In this document: positions 8,395 through 17,107 of the stretch, piece after piece
Layout: each line of letters starts with the position of its first letter
How positions within the stretch are numbered: the first letter of the stretch is position 1
NCBI RefSeq assembly: GCF_940670765.1
Contig: NZ_CALNVW010000049.1
Span: 144,343 to 208,342, forward strand
Length of the DNA stretch: 64,000 bases
From: Streptomyces sp. A 4/2
GTDB lineage: Bacteria; Actinomycetota; Actinomycetes; Streptomycetales; Streptomycetaceae
Direction of reading: 5' to 3'
Translations under genes and position numbers: made by a program
The notes under the pieces: model-generated
The model's database searches: none
What the model was told of the DNA's origin: nothing
Seen by the model: only the letters and a program-made list of their open reading frames with translations

Positions 8395-8862
8395 CTAAGC
8401 CCGCAGCTCGACCTGGATCTCCACCTCGACCGGTGCGTCCAGCGGAAGCACCGCGACGCCCACCGCGCTCCGCGCGTGCACCCCGCGGTCGCCGAGCACC
8501 TCGCCCAGCAGCTCGCTCGCGCCGTTCAGCACGCCCGGCTGGCCGGTGAAGTCCGGGGCCGAGGCCACGAATCCGACCACCTTCACGACGCGCTCGATGC
8601 GGTCCAGGTCACCGACGACCGACTTCACCGCGGCCAGCGCGTTCAGCGCGCAGGTCCGCGCGAGGTCGTGGGCGTCCTCCGCCGTGACCTCCGCGCCGAC
8701 CTTCCCGACCAGCGGCAGCTTGCCCTCCACCATCGGGAGCTGGCCCGCCGTGTACACGTACACCCCGGACTGCACGGCCGGCTGGTACGAGGCCAGCGGC
8801 GGCACGACTGCGGGCAGCGTCAGCCCCAGCTCGGTCAGCCGCGCCTCGACGACCCCGCTCAT
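8395..8862 (-). CDS. RidA family (YjgF/YER057c) protein
   Basis: 155 residues. RidA proteins hydrolyse reactive enamine/imine intermediates to keto acids and ammonia. The family signature is visible: YTAGQLPMVEGKLPLVGKVG, ALNALAAVKSVVGDLDRIERVVKVVGFV and the C-terminal HARSAVGVAVLPLDAPVEVE. The longer form with an N-terminal helix (RLTELGLTLPAVVPP) is the common actinobacterial type. The key Arg of the canonical active site is replaced in the usual C-terminal position by HARSAVG, so it may belong to a Rid subgroup without classical deaminase activity. The ATG overlaps the stop of the DUF4177 gene by 4 bp (ATGA), which fixes the start. Confidence 0.92.
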   Translation of the reverse strand: MSGVVEARLTELGLTLPAVVPPLASYQPAVQSGVYVYTAGQLPMVEGKLPLVGKVGAEVTAEDAHDLARTCALNALAAVKSVVGDLDRIERVVKVVGFVASAPDFTGQPGVLNGASELLGEVLGDRGVHARSAVGVAVLPLDAPVEVEIQVELRA

Positions 8863-9020
8863 GCGGACTTCTCGCGCTTGAGGTACGCCACCAGCTGCTC
8901 GGGGTTGTTCGGTCCCGGCACGACCTGGACGAGCTCCCAGCCGTCCTCGCCCCAGGTGTCCAGAATCTGCTTCGTCGCGTGCACCAGAAGCGGCACAGTC
9001 GCGTATTCCCATTTGGCCAT
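8859..9020 (-). CDS. DUF4177 small protein, 53 aa
   Basis: A 53-residue protein, MAKWEYATVP at the start and LVAYLKREKSA at the end. It has the DUF4177 pattern: an initial strand KWEY, a central LDTWGEDGWELVQVV and a closing strand. Function of the family is unknown. Its TGA overlaps the RidA ATG by 4 bp, so the two are translationally coupled. It is divergent from the ArsA-like operon, with about 71 bp between the starts. Confidence 0.85.
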   Translation of the reverse strand: MAKWEYATVPLLVHATKQILDTWGEDGWELVQVVPGPNNPEQLVAYLKREKSA

Positions 9021-9091
9021 ACGGCGACTGTAGTCGCTGTCACCGACAGCCTCCGGCGTAGTACCGCACCCGACTGGTTAGGCTCGAATAC

Positions 9092-10051
9092 GTGAGCAGG
9101 CTTCAGGTCGTGAGCGGCAAGGGCGGGACCGGAAAGACCACGGTCGCCGCCGCACTCGCGCTCGCCCTCGCGACGGAGGGCAAGCGCACGCTCCTCGTGG
9201 AGGTCGAGGGCAGACAGGGCATCGCCCAGCTCTTCGAGACGGAGGCATTTCCGTACGAGGAGCGGAAGATCGCGGTGGCCCCGGGCGGCGGGGAGGTGTA
9301 CGCCCTGGCGATAGACGCCGAACGCGCCCTGCTCGACTACCTCCAGATGTTCTACAAACTGGGCAGCGCGGGCCGGGCCCTGAAGAAGCTCGGCGCGATC
9401 GACTTCGCCACGACCATCGCCCCGGGCGTACGGGACGTGCTCCTCACCGGCAAGGCCTGCGAAGCCGTGCGCCGCAAGGACAGGCAAGGCCGTTTCGCGT
9501 ACGACCACATCGTCATGGACGCACCGCCCACCGGCCGCATCACCCGGTTCCTCAACGTCAACGACGAGGTCGCCGGGCTGGCGAAGATAGGGCCCATACA
9601 CAACCAGGCCCAGGCCGTGATGCGGGTCCTGAAGTCTCCCGAGACGGCGGTGCACCTGGTGACGCTGCTGGAGGAGATGCCGGTGCAGGAGACCGCCGAC
9701 GGCATCGCCGAACTGCGCGCCGCCGACCTGCCCGTGGGGAACGTCATCGTGAACATGGTCCGCCCCGCGCTGCTGGACGAGCAGGCCGTACGGACCGTGT
9801 CGGGCGACCGCCGCAAGGAGGTCGCCAAGGCGCTCACCCGGGCGGGCATCAGCGGCTCGGCGAAACTGGTCACGCCTCTGCTCGCCGAGGCCGTCGACCA
9901 CGCGGAGCGGGTCGAGCTGGAGCGCGAACAGCGCGCCGTACTGGCCGCGTTGGAGCTCCCCACCTATGAACTCCCGCTGCTGGGCGAGGGAATGGACCTG
10001 GCCGGGCTGTACCAACTGGCGACGGAACTGCGGAGGCACACGACGTCATGA
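9092..10051 (+). CDS. ArsA-like ATPase, first of pair
   Basis: 319 residues with a deviant Walker A/P-loop GKGGTGKTT at residues 9-17, the nucleotide-binding signature of ArsA/GET3/MinD ATPases, and a switch I-like segment (VEVEGRQGIAQLF) after it. IVMDAPPTGRITRFL matches the conserved switch II and following helix of ArsA/GET3. The Cys residues that bind arsenite in ArsA are not visible. GTG start immediately after the -10-like GC-poor stretch; the stop overlaps the ATG of the second ATPase by 4 bp. In streptomycetes this pair sits next to wblA; its role is not known. A heterodimeric GET3-like chaperone or signalling ATPase is one possibility. Confidence 0.88.
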   Translation: MSRLQVVSGKGGTGKTTVAAALALALATEGKRTLLVEVEGRQGIAQLFETEAFPYEERKIAVAPGGGEVYALAIDAERALLDYLQMFYKLGSAGRALKKLGAIDFATTIAPGVRDVLLTGKACEAVRRKDRQGRFAYDHIVMDAPPTGRITRFLNVNDEVAGLAKIGPIHNQAQAVMRVLKSPETAVHLVTLLEEMPVQETADGIAELRAADLPVGNVIVNMVRPALLDEQAVRTVSGDRRKEVAKALTRAGISGSAKLVTPLLAEAVDHAERVELEREQRAVLAALELPTYELPLLGEGMDLAGLYQLATELRRHTTS

Positions 10052-11418
10052 CCCTGGACCCCGTGCCCCCGCTCGACATCGACCCCCTGCTCGACGACCC
10101 GGCCACCCGCATCATCGTGTGCTGCGGCTCCGGCGGCGTCGGCAAGACCACGACCGCCGCCGCCCTGGGCGTACGGGCCGCCGAGCGCGGCCGGAGGGCG
10201 GTCGTCCTCACCATCGACCCGGCGCGCAGGCTCGCCCAGTCCATGGGCATCGACTCGCTGGACAACATCCCGCGCCGGGTGGAGGGCGTGAAGGCCACCG
10301 GCGACGGCGCGCTGCACGCCATGATGCTGGACATGAAGCGGACCTTCGACGAGATCGTCGAGGCGCACGCGGACGGCGAACGGGCCCGCGCGATCCTGAA
10401 CAACCCCTTCTACCAGTCGCTCTCCGCGGGCTTCGCCGGCACGCAGGAGTACATGGCGATGGAGAAGCTCGGCCAGCTGCGGGCCCGCGACGAGTGGGAC
10501 CTGATCATCGTGGACACCCCGCCGTCGCGCTCCGCGCTGGACTTCCTGGACGCGCCGAAGCGCCTCGGGTCGTTCCTGGACGGCAAGTTCATCCGGCTGC
10601 TGATGGCTCCGGCGAAGGTCGGTGGCCGGGCCGGGATGAAGTTCCTCAACGTCGGCATGTCGATGATGACCGGGACGCTCGGCAAGCTGCTCGGCGGTCA
10701 GTTCCTGCGCGACGTACAGACCTTCGTGACCGCGATGGACACCATGTTCGGCGGTTTCCGCACCCGCGCCGACGCGACGTACCGGCTGCTCCAGGCGCCC
10801 GGCACCGCGTTCCTGGTGGTCGCGGCCCCGGAACGGGACGCGCTGCGCGAGGCCGCGTACTTCGTGGAGCGGCTGGCCTCCGAGGGCATGCCGCTGGCCG
10901 GTCTCGTACTCAACAGGGTGCACGGCAGCGGCGCCGCCCGGCTCTCGGCCGAGCGGGCGCTGGCCGCTGCGGAAAATCTTGACGACAGTCGCATTGTGGA
11001 TCAGGAGGCCGGGAATGAAGGAGTTCGTGACTCCACGGTCACCTCTCCCGAGCCCGCCGAGACACCCCTTGCGAAGCCTCTGACGAAATCGCTGTCCACA
11101 CCTCTGCCGGAACCCGAGTCGAAAGCTCTGCCGAAACCCGTCGGGGCCTCCCCCGACACCTCATCCGCGGCCACTGCCGGGACATCGGAGCCCGCCCCAC
11201 CGGAGCCCGGCGTCGACGCGCTGACCGCGGGGCTGCTGCGCCTGCACGCCGAGCGGATGCAGGTGCTCGCGCGCGAACAGCGGACGCGCGATCGTTTCAC
11301 CGCGCTCCACCCCGAAGTACCGGTGGTGGAAGTGGCTGCCCTGCCCGGCGATGTGCACGACCTCGCGGGGCTTCGGACCATCGGTGATCGCCTCGCGACC
11401 GGTCGTTCCCCGGCCTGA
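10048..11418 (+). CDS. ArsA-like ATPase, second of pair, with disordered insert
   Basis: 456 residues with P-loop CGSGGVGKTTT (residues 26-36), TIDPARRLAQSMG switch I region and IIVDTPPSRSALDFLD switch II region, again the ArsA/GET3 layout. Between residues about 313 and 385 lies a Pro/Ser/Thr-rich low-complexity segment with repeats of LPKP/LPEP type, absent from the partner, followed by a closing domain (LLRLHAERMQVLAREQRTRDRF). The ATG overlaps the stop of the first ATPase (ATGA), so both are co-translated and likely act together. Convergent with wblA, 48 bp apart. No arsenical pump gene is near, which argues against arsenite resistance. Confidence 0.88.
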   Translation: MTLDPVPPLDIDPLLDDPATRIIVCCGSGGVGKTTTAAALGVRAAERGRRAVVLTIDPARRLAQSMGIDSLDNIPRRVEGVKATGDGALHAMMLDMKRTFDEIVEAHADGERARAILNNPFYQSLSAGFAGTQEYMAMEKLGQLRARDEWDLIIVDTPPSRSALDFLDAPKRLGSFLDGKFIRLLMAPAKVGGRAGMKFLNVGMSMMTGTLGKLLGGQFLRDVQTFVTAMDTMFGGFRTRADATYRLLQAPGTAFLVVAAPERDALREAAYFVERLASEGMPLAGLVLNRVHGSGAARLSAERALAAAENLDDSRIVDQEAGNEGVRDSTVTSPEPAETPLAKPLTKSLSTPLPEPESKALPKPVGASPDTSSAATAGTSEPAPPEPGVDALTAGLLRLHAERMQVLAREQRTRDRFTALHPEVPVVEVAALPGDVHDLAGLRTIGDRLATGRSPA

Positions 11419-11466
11419 GTCCACTCCTTGCGCCCCGGGCGCTCCACGCCTGTCGCGGCGAGCGGC

Positions 11467-11814
11467 CTACCCCACGGCGGCGTACGTCTCCTCGAACGCT
11501 TCGTCGTCCGCGACGATCGCGGGCAGGATGCCCGAGCTCCGCTCGTACTCGGTGCGCGCGGTCTCCAGCAGCCGACGCCACGAGGTGACGGTGGGGCGCC
11601 GGCGCAACAGTGCGCGCCGCTCCCGCTCGGTCATGCCACCCCACACGCCGAATTCGACGCGGTTGTCGAGCGCGTCGGCCAGGCACTCCGTACGCACCGG
11701 ACATCCGGTGCACACCGCCTTGGCCCTGTTCTGCGCTGCCCCTTGTACGAACAGTTCGTCCGGATCCGTAGTGCGGCAGGCTGCCTGCGCACTCCAGTCA
11801 GTTACCCAGCCCAT
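11467..11814 (-). CDS. wblA: WhiB-like transcription factor WblA
   Basis: 115 residues with the four cysteines of a WhiB 4Fe-4S cluster at 13, 35, 38 and 44 (C-X21-C-X2-C-X5-C) and the GVWGG turn at 56-60, followed by a basic segment ERERRALLRRRP that contacts DNA. Sequence and neighbourhood fit S. coelicolor WblA as I remember it, a global regulator that represses antibiotic production and promotes sporulation; WblA also works with the sigma factor HrdB region 4 in the family model. The long upstream region (about 425 bp shared with the divergent penicillin-binding protein) is typical for a heavily regulated developmental gene. Confidence 0.95.
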   Translation of the reverse strand: MGWVTDWSAQAACRTTDPDELFVQGAAQNRAKAVCTGCPVRTECLADALDNRVEFGVWGGMTERERRALLRRRPTVTSWRRLLETARTEYERSSGILPAIVADDEAFEETYAAVG

Positions 11815-12240
11815 CCCGGCGCCGTCCTCTCCCGAATTCGAGGCTCCCCCACGGCGGCAGCGGCATATTCACCGCTGCCAGTTGAGGACGTTACGGAAGG
11901 TGGGCACAGCGCAACACCCCCGTCGGGCCCAATCTTGGATGGCCCGAACGGACTATGCGTACGCGGCAGATCACCCAACGGAGTGACCCGAGGACATAAG
12001 CAACAAGCCCGGGAAACCGGGACAGTTCACCCGCGCAACATCGGACGCGAGGTGATGCATGGGGCGTATTCGGACATGCATTCACCCCATTCGGGGAGGG
12101 TGAATCCGTGTCGGGGGTCTTGATACCGAACAGCGCTGCTGTGACAGTTGGGTGCAGCTTAGGCCAAGGCATATCCGCGTGTCCGGCGAATGAGGGCTTC
12201 TCCTCAACGCTGATTCTTCTCGACCACGTAGGCTGCCCCC
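11815..12240. promoter_or_regulatory. divergent intergenic region of wblA and penicillin-binding protein
   Basis: No gene supported in these 426 bp. It holds two inverted repeats: CCCGG-GAAA-CCGGG near 12010-12025, and ATTCACCC (12080-12087) matched by GGGTGAAT (12098-12105) across a 10-bp spacer. The second has the size of a repressor operator; which promoter it serves is not known. Confidence 0.45.
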
Positions 12241-14496
12241 ATGCCAAAGAAGCGCTCCGGCGGGGGTCTCACGACGACCCAGCAGGCCGCCAAATTTCTC
12301 GGTGTCGCAGCGCTCTCCGGAGCTGTACTGGCGGGCATCGCGCTGCCGGCAGCGGGAGCGCTGGGGCTCGCGGCCAAGGGCACCGTCCAGGGATTCGACG
12401 AGATCCCGGCCAGCCTCAAGACTCCGCCGCTCAGCCAGCGCACCACGATTCTCGACGCCAACAACGACCCGATCGCGACGGTCTACGAGCGCGACCGCAC
12501 GGTGGTGAAGCTCAAGGACATCTCGCCGTACATGCAGAAGGCGCTCGTCGCGATCGAGGACGCCCGGTTCTACGAGCACGGCGCGGTCGACCTCAAGGGC
12601 GTGCTGCGCGCGGTCAACCGCAACGCCCAGGAGGGCGGCGCCGCCCAGGGCGCGTCGACGCTGACCCAGCAGTACGTCAAGAACGTCTTCGTCGAGGAGG
12701 CGGGCGACGACCCGACCAAGGTCGCCCAGGCCCAGCAGAAGAGCCTCGGGCGCAAGGTCCGCGAGCTGAAGTACGCGATCCAGGTCGAGGAGTCGCTCGG
12801 CAAGAAGAAGATCCTTGAGAACTACCTCAACATCACCTTCTTCGGCGAGCAGGCCTACGGCATCGAGGCCGCGTCGCACCGCTACTTCTCCAAGTCCGCG
12901 AAGGACCTGACGGTCGGCGAGTCCGCACTGCTCGCCGGTCTCGTCCAGTCACCGACCCGCTACGACCCGATCAACGACATGGAGGAGGCCACCAAGCGGC
13001 GCAACACCGTGCTGCAGCGCATGGCCGATGTCCATGACATCTCGCAGGACGCGGCCGACAAGGCGATGGGCACCCCCATCAAGCTGAAGGTCACCCAGCC
13101 CCGGAGCGGCTGCATCACCGCCGTCGAGGGTGCGGGCTTCTTCTGCGACTACGTACGCAAGGTGTTCCTCACCGACCCCGCCTTCGGCAGGACCGAAGCC
13201 GACCGGCAGAAGCTCTGGGGAGTCGGCGGGCTGACCATAAAGACCACGCTCGACCCCAAGGCGCAAGCCGCCTCCAACCAGGCGGCGACCTCCCGGGTCA
13301 AAAAGACCGACAAGATCGCGGACGCGGTGGTGCAGGTCCAGCCGGGCACCGGCCGGATCCTGGCGATGGCCCAGTCCCGCCCGTACGGCCTGGACCAGTC
13401 GAAGCACGAGACGGTGCTGAACCTCGCCGTCGACAACAAGATGGGCGGCACGTACGCCGGCTTCCAGGTCGGCTCGACGTTCAAGCCCATCACTGCGGCG
13501 GCGGCGCTGGAGAAGGGCATCAGCCCCGCGCAGTCGTTCACCACGGACTCGAAGATCTCGCTGCCCGGTGAGAGTTTCCGAAGCTGCAGCAACCAGCCCG
13601 TCGACGACCGCCCCTGGTCCGTCGGGAACGAGCTGCCGACGGAGAAGGGCACCTTCGACATGACGAGTGCCCTCGGCAAGTCCATCAACACGTACTTCGC
13701 GAAGCTGGAGCAGAAGACCGGCCTCTGCGAGACGCTCACCATGGCGGACAAGGTCGGCTACATCCGCGGCAACAACAAGCCGCTCCAGGCCGTCGCCTCG
13801 ACCACCCTCGGTGGCCAGGAGTCGACGCCGCTGGCGATGGCCTCGGTGTACGCCACCTTCGCCAACCGGGGGACGTACTGCTCCCCGATCGCCATCGAGT
13901 CGGCGACGGCACCCGGCGGCAAGCAGATCCCGGTACCGAAGTCGAAGTGCAGCCAGGCGATGAGCCAGCACACCGCGGACACGGTCAACCAGATGCTCAA
14001 GGGCGTGGTCGAGGACGGCACCGGCACCAAGGCCGGCCTCAGCGACCGTGACAACGCGGGCAAGACGGGTACCACCGACGAGCGCAAGAACGCGTGGTTC
14101 GTCGGCTACACGCCGAACCTGTCCACGGCCGTCTGGGTCGGCAGCGACGGCTCCCAGCAGATCCCGATGTCCAACATCACCATCGGCGGCCAGTACTACG
14201 ACAAGGTCTGCGGTGGCTGTCTCCCCGGTCCCATCTGGCGGACGGCGATGACCGGCGCGCTGTCCTCGGACACACCCGCCTTCAACCCCGTCGATGTGCC
14301 GCGCGGCAAGAGCAAGGACGCCGGTGACCACAGCGGCGACCCGAGCGGCAACGGGAACGGGAACGGCAACGACAACGGCGGAACCGGTGGCGACAACAGC
14401 GACGGCGGCAACACGGGCAACGGCGGCACCCCGCCGGGCACCGGCATCTCGTTCCCGCCGGGCTTCATCGGCGGAAACCACGGCCACGGGAGGTAA
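12241..14496 (+). CDS. class A penicillin-binding protein (transglycosylase/transpeptidase)
   Basis: 751 residues. A short cytoplasmic stretch and one membrane helix (residues 18-47) are followed by a GT51 glycosyltransferase domain with the catalytic Glu106 in AIEDARFYEH and the GASTLTQQYVKN motif, then a transpeptidase with Ser412-Thr-Phe-Lys415, Ser482-Ile-Asn484 and Lys609-Thr-Gly611 (AGKTGTT). It polymerises and crosslinks peptidoglycan outside the membrane. The last 75 residues are a Gly/Asn/Asp-rich disordered tail (GNGNGNGNDNGG). ATG start; a frame shadow upstream gives no better start. It is divergent from wblA and followed by a strong terminator. Confidence 0.95.
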   Translation: MPKKRSGGGLTTTQQAAKFLGVAALSGAVLAGIALPAAGALGLAAKGTVQGFDEIPASLKTPPLSQRTTILDANNDPIATVYERDRTVVKLKDISPYMQKALVAIEDARFYEHGAVDLKGVLRAVNRNAQEGGAAQGASTLTQQYVKNVFVEEAGDDPTKVAQAQQKSLGRKVRELKYAIQVEESLGKKKILENYLNITFFGEQAYGIEAASHRYFSKSAKDLTVGESALLAGLVQSPTRYDPINDMEEATKRRNTVLQRMADVHDISQDAADKAMGTPIKLKVTQPRSGCITAVEGAGFFCDYVRKVFLTDPAFGRTEADRQKLWGVGGLTIKTTLDPKAQAASNQAATSRVKKTDKIADAVVQVQPGTGRILAMAQSRPYGLDQSKHETVLNLAVDNKMGGTYAGFQVGSTFKPITAAAALEKGISPAQSFTTDSKISLPGESFRSCSNQPVDDRPWSVGNELPTEKGTFDMTSALGKSINTYFAKLEQKTGLCETLTMADKVGYIRGNNKPLQAVASTTLGGQESTPLAMASVYATFANRGTYCSPIAIESATAPGGKQIPVPKSKCSQAMSQHTADTVNQMLKGVVEDGTGTKAGLSDRDNAGKTGTTDERKNAWFVGYTPNLSTAVWVGSDGSQQIPMSNITIGGQYYDKVCGGCLPGPIWRTAMTGALSSDTPAFNPVDVPRGKSKDAGDHSGDPSGNGNGNGNDNGGTGGDNSDGGNTGNGGTPPGTGISFPPGFIGGNHGHGR

Positions 14497-14517
14497 CCGA
14501 GCCGGTGGTGGTACGTG

Positions 14518-14554
14518 AGAGGGGCGCCCGGTCTTCTGGACCGGGCGCCCCTCT
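14518..14554 (+). terminator. hairpin terminator after penicillin-binding protein
   Basis: A perfect 16-bp stem, AGAGGGGCGCCCGGTC (14518-14533) with its complement at 14539-14554, and a five-base loop TTCTG. The 180 bp after it hold only a tandem GTACCTCTGC decamer (about 14590) and no gene. Confidence 0.85.
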
Positions 14555-14736
14555 GCGTGTGCGAGCGCCTGCGCGCACCTGCGTTCCTGTGTACCTCTGC
14601 GTACCTCTGCGTGCTTACGCACCTGCTGATGCGGTGGCGCGCGGCCAGGCCTCCCCGCTGGACAGCGGCGTCGGCGTCGGCGTCGGCCGGACCGCGGTGT
14701 CATCCGGCACACGGGCTCCGAGCCCTCGCCGTCGGC

Positions 14737-15201
14737 TCAGCTCGTGAGGCGCTTCTTCACCTCGGCCGCCACCCGGCCGCCCTCGGCCAGACCCGCCACC
14801 TTCGGGTTCACGATCTTCATGACGGCCCCCATGGCCCGCGGCCCTTCCGCGCCCGCCGCCTTCGCGTCCTCGACGGCCTGCGCGACGATCGCGCCCAGCT
14901 CCTCGTCGCTGAGCTGCTTCGGCAGATACGTGGCGAGCAGCTCGCCCTCCGCCTTCTCCCGCGCGGCGCTCTCGGTACGGCCACCCTGCTCGAAGGCCTC
15001 GGCCGCCTCACGGCGCTTCTTGGCCTCCTTGGCGATCACCTTCAGCACCTCGTCGTCGGAGAGCTCACGCGCCGACTTGCCCGAGACCTCTTCGTTGGTG
15101 ATCGCGGAGAGGGTCAGCCGGAGCGTCGAGGAGCGCAGCTCGTCACGCGCCCTGATGGCTTCGGTGAGTTCTGCATGCAGCTTGGACTTGAGCGTGGTCA
15201 T
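14737..15201 (-). CDS. GatB/YqeY domain protein
   Basis: 154 residues, the usual length of YqeY. The domain resembles the tRNA-binding tail of the GatB amidotransferase subunit; the cellular role of stand-alone YqeY proteins is uncertain. Visible family features are LKSKLHAELTEAIRARDELRSSTLRL at the start (given here only as the region 3-28), the central KRREAAEAFEQGGR and the C-terminal GAVMKIVNPKVAGLAEGGRV, where GR and NP are conserved. The start ATG (15199-15201) gives the family-typical N-terminus; an upstream start would add 29 unlikely residues. Divergent from the metallophosphoesterase. Confidence 0.9.
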   Translation of the reverse strand: MTTLKSKLHAELTEAIRARDELRSSTLRLTLSAITNEEVSGKSARELSDDEVLKVIAKEAKKRREAAEAFEQGGRTESAAREKAEGELLATYLPKQLSDEELGAIVAQAVEDAKAAGAEGPRAMGAVMKIVNPKVAGLAEGGRVAAEVKKRLTS

Positions 15202-15278
15202 GCGGCCCAGTGTCGCAGGTACGTCCCTGGGGCCGCCCGCAGATTTTGTGGCGGCCCACTGTCTGCGACGATGGAGGT

Positions 15279-16217
15279 ATGCGCGCACGCTATGGGACCC
15301 CGCTCAAAGTCACCGCAGGAATCACGGCCGTTGGCGTGGCCGGCATCGCCTATGCCGCCGGTTTCGAGGCGCGCTCGTTCCGCCTCCGACGGGTCACCGT
15401 GCCCGTCCTGCCACCGGGTGCCCGGCCCCTGCGCGTACTCCAGGTCTCGGACATCCACATGGTGAGCGGCCAGCGGAAGAAACAGCGCTGGCTCCAGTCC
15501 CTCGCGGGCCTGCGTCCCGACTTCGTGGTCAACACCGGGGACAACCTCTCCGACCCGGAGGGCGTTCCCGAGGTGCTGGACGCGCTGGGGCCGCTGCTCG
15601 AATTCCCCGGCGTGTACGTGTTCGGCTCGAACGACTACTACGGGCCCAAGTTCCGCAACCCGGCGCGCTACCTCTTCGAGAAGGCGCAGGGCAAGCACGG
15701 GCTGAACGGCAAGGCCCCGGCGACCGGCGTCGTGCACAACCCGTGGGAGGACCTCCGCGACGGTTTCGACGCGGCGGGCTGGGTGAACCTCACCAACACC
15801 CGTGGCCGCCTCAAGCTGGACGGCCTGGACATCGCCTTCACCGGCCTGGACGACCCGCACATCAAGCGCGACCGGTACGCCCAGGTGGCAGGCGGCCCCG
15901 AGGAGGGCGCCGACCTCTCCCTGGCCGTGGTGCACGCCCCGTACCTCCGCGCACTGGACGCCTTCACGGCCGACGGCTACCCCCTGGTCCTGGCGGGCCA
16001 CACCCACGGCGGGCAGCTGTGCATCCCGTTCTACGGCGCGCTGGTCACCAACTGCGACCTCGACACGGACCGGGTCAAGGGCCTCTCCGCCCACGAGGCC
16101 GGCGGCAACCGCTCGTACCTCCACGTATCAGCGGGCTGCGGAACGAACCGCTACACACCGGTGCGCTTCGCCTGCGCACCGGAGGCGACCCTGCTGACAC
16201 TCGCGCCCCGGCACTGA
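15279..16217 (+). CDS. membrane-anchored metallophosphoesterase
   Basis: 312 residues. One N-terminal hydrophobic helix (LKVTAGITAVGVAGIAYAAG) anchors the protein. The calcineurin-like metal site is complete: SDIHMVSG (D-x-H), NTGDNLSD (GD), GSNDYYGP (the GN[HD] position, here ND) and AGHTHGGQLCIP (GHTH). It belongs to the YaeI-like group of phosphodiesterases; substrate unknown. The start at 15279 gives MRARYGTPLK with GGAGG very close ahead. The tRNA-Pro gene follows 87 bp downstream. Confidence 0.88.
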   Translation: MRARYGTPLKVTAGITAVGVAGIAYAAGFEARSFRLRRVTVPVLPPGARPLRVLQVSDIHMVSGQRKKQRWLQSLAGLRPDFVVNTGDNLSDPEGVPEVLDALGPLLEFPGVYVFGSNDYYGPKFRNPARYLFEKAQGKHGLNGKAPATGVVHNPWEDLRDGFDAAGWVNLTNTRGRLKLDGLDIAFTGLDDPHIKRDRYAQVAGGPEEGADLSLAVVHAPYLRALDAFTADGYPLVLAGHTHGGQLCIPFYGALVTNCDLDTDRVKGLSAHEAGGNRSYLHVSAGCGTNRYTPVRFACAPEATLLTLAPRH

Positions 16218-16304
16218 CGTGGGGGGACCCGGGGGAAACCGGATTTCGTCTCAGGGCTCGGGTCCGCTAAAGTAATCGATGTCGCCGCCACAGCGAGCGA
16301 CAAT

Positions 16305-16378
16305 CGGGGTGTAGCGCAGCTTGGCAGCGCGCTTCGTTCGGGACGAAGAGGTCGTGGGTTCAAATCCCGCCACCCCGA
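16305..16378 (+). tRNA. tRNA-Pro, anticodon CGG
   Basis: A full cloverleaf is visible: acceptor arms CGGGGTG and CACCCCG with discriminator A, D-arm region GCGCAGCTTGGCAGCGC, anticodon stem CTTCG/CGAAG around loop TTCGGGA (anticodon CGG, reading CCG), and T-arm GTGGGTTCAAATCCCGC. CCA is not encoded. It ends the conserved left block; the accessory region starts just downstream, so the 3' end is a plausible integration target. Confidence 0.95.
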
Positions 16379-16389
16379 CAGCCAAAACA

Positions 16390-16435
16390 GCAGGTCAGGG
16401 CTGGTACTGAGAAATCAGTACCAGCCCTGATCTGC
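16390..16435 (+). terminator. long hairpin after tRNA-Pro
   Basis: A 21-bp stem (16390-16410 with 16415-16435, one G-U pair) closed by a GAAA tetraloop; the inner 16 bp, TCAGGGCTGGTACTGA and its complement, are perfect. It starts 12 bases after the tRNA and should end its transcription. The next 240 bp to 16678 hold no gene I can support. Confidence 0.85.
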
Positions 16436-16678
16436 GTTGTCCGACACATGACCGTTCGGGGCGGTTGAGCTGGTCCGTTGCTCCGGACGGACGTCGGCCG
16501 ATCCACATGACGGACACGGATGGCCGGTCTGTGGGACCGCTGCCGCCGAAGCGCGCTGTACGGGTACGGGATCACGCTCCTGGACCTGCGCCTTGCGGCG
16601 CCCCAGGCGGGCGGCCCGGCTGCCGGGGATTCTGGCTGCGGTGAGCAAGCAAGCGGGCGTCCGGAGCGGTCTTCTTCC

Positions 16679-16924
16679 TTACGAGGAGGCGCCCTGCTCG
16701 GAGGCCTTCGCCCGGTCGCCTTCCGGCTCCGCGGCCCTCAGCAGTTCCGCGGACCGGATGGTGCGGGTACCCCGCGAGACCCTCAGCCGCACCTGGGCCC
16801 CGGTCGCGATGTCCGGCGAGACCGTGGGCAGCGCCCAGGCGGTGGTCAGGTCCGTGTTCCCCTCGTCGAGGCCCAGGCCCCCCTTGCGCGACTCCATCCG
16901 CAGCACCTCACCGGTGATCGCCAC
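16679..16924 (-). CDS. small conserved-looking protein, 81 aa, unknown
   Basis: The GTG-started frame encodes 81 residues beginning VAITGEVLRMES, with alternating strands and a charged C-terminal tail (EPEGDRAKASEQ). Codon use is GC-rich at third positions. The upstream extension of the same frame (to 17056) reads as random and has no ribosome site, so I cut it at the GTG. The composition (LRMESRKGGLGLDEGNTD) looks like a small beta-rich domain; I do not recognise the family. It is divergent from the lipoprotein gene. Confidence 0.55.
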   Translation of the reverse strand: MAITGEVLRMESRKGGLGLDEGNTDLTTAWALPTVSPDIATGAQVRLRVSRGTRTIRSAELLRAAEPEGDRAKASEQGASS

Positions 16925-17107
16925 TGTGACTCGTTTCCAGCCCTGAGCTGCATTCGAATTACACAAGAACCCCACAACATTCGTGGAATCTCCTCTAATC
17001 TGCCCCGAGGCGCCGCACACGGCCGGCCCGGCCCGGCAGGGCGCGTGTGCCGGCACGCGGACACGGCTCTGCGGCAGTGAGTGAAGAACAAGAACTAGGG
17101 GGGTCGC

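Noticed and set aside
9092..11418. Arsenic resistance operon
   Set aside because: No ArsB, ArsC or ArsR gene nearby and no metal-binding Cys set in the ATPases.
16415..16648. Minus-strand frame with a CPSCGS zinc-ribbon-like string
   Set aside because: It ends inside the tRNA terminator hairpin, has no ribosome site and only one Cys pair.
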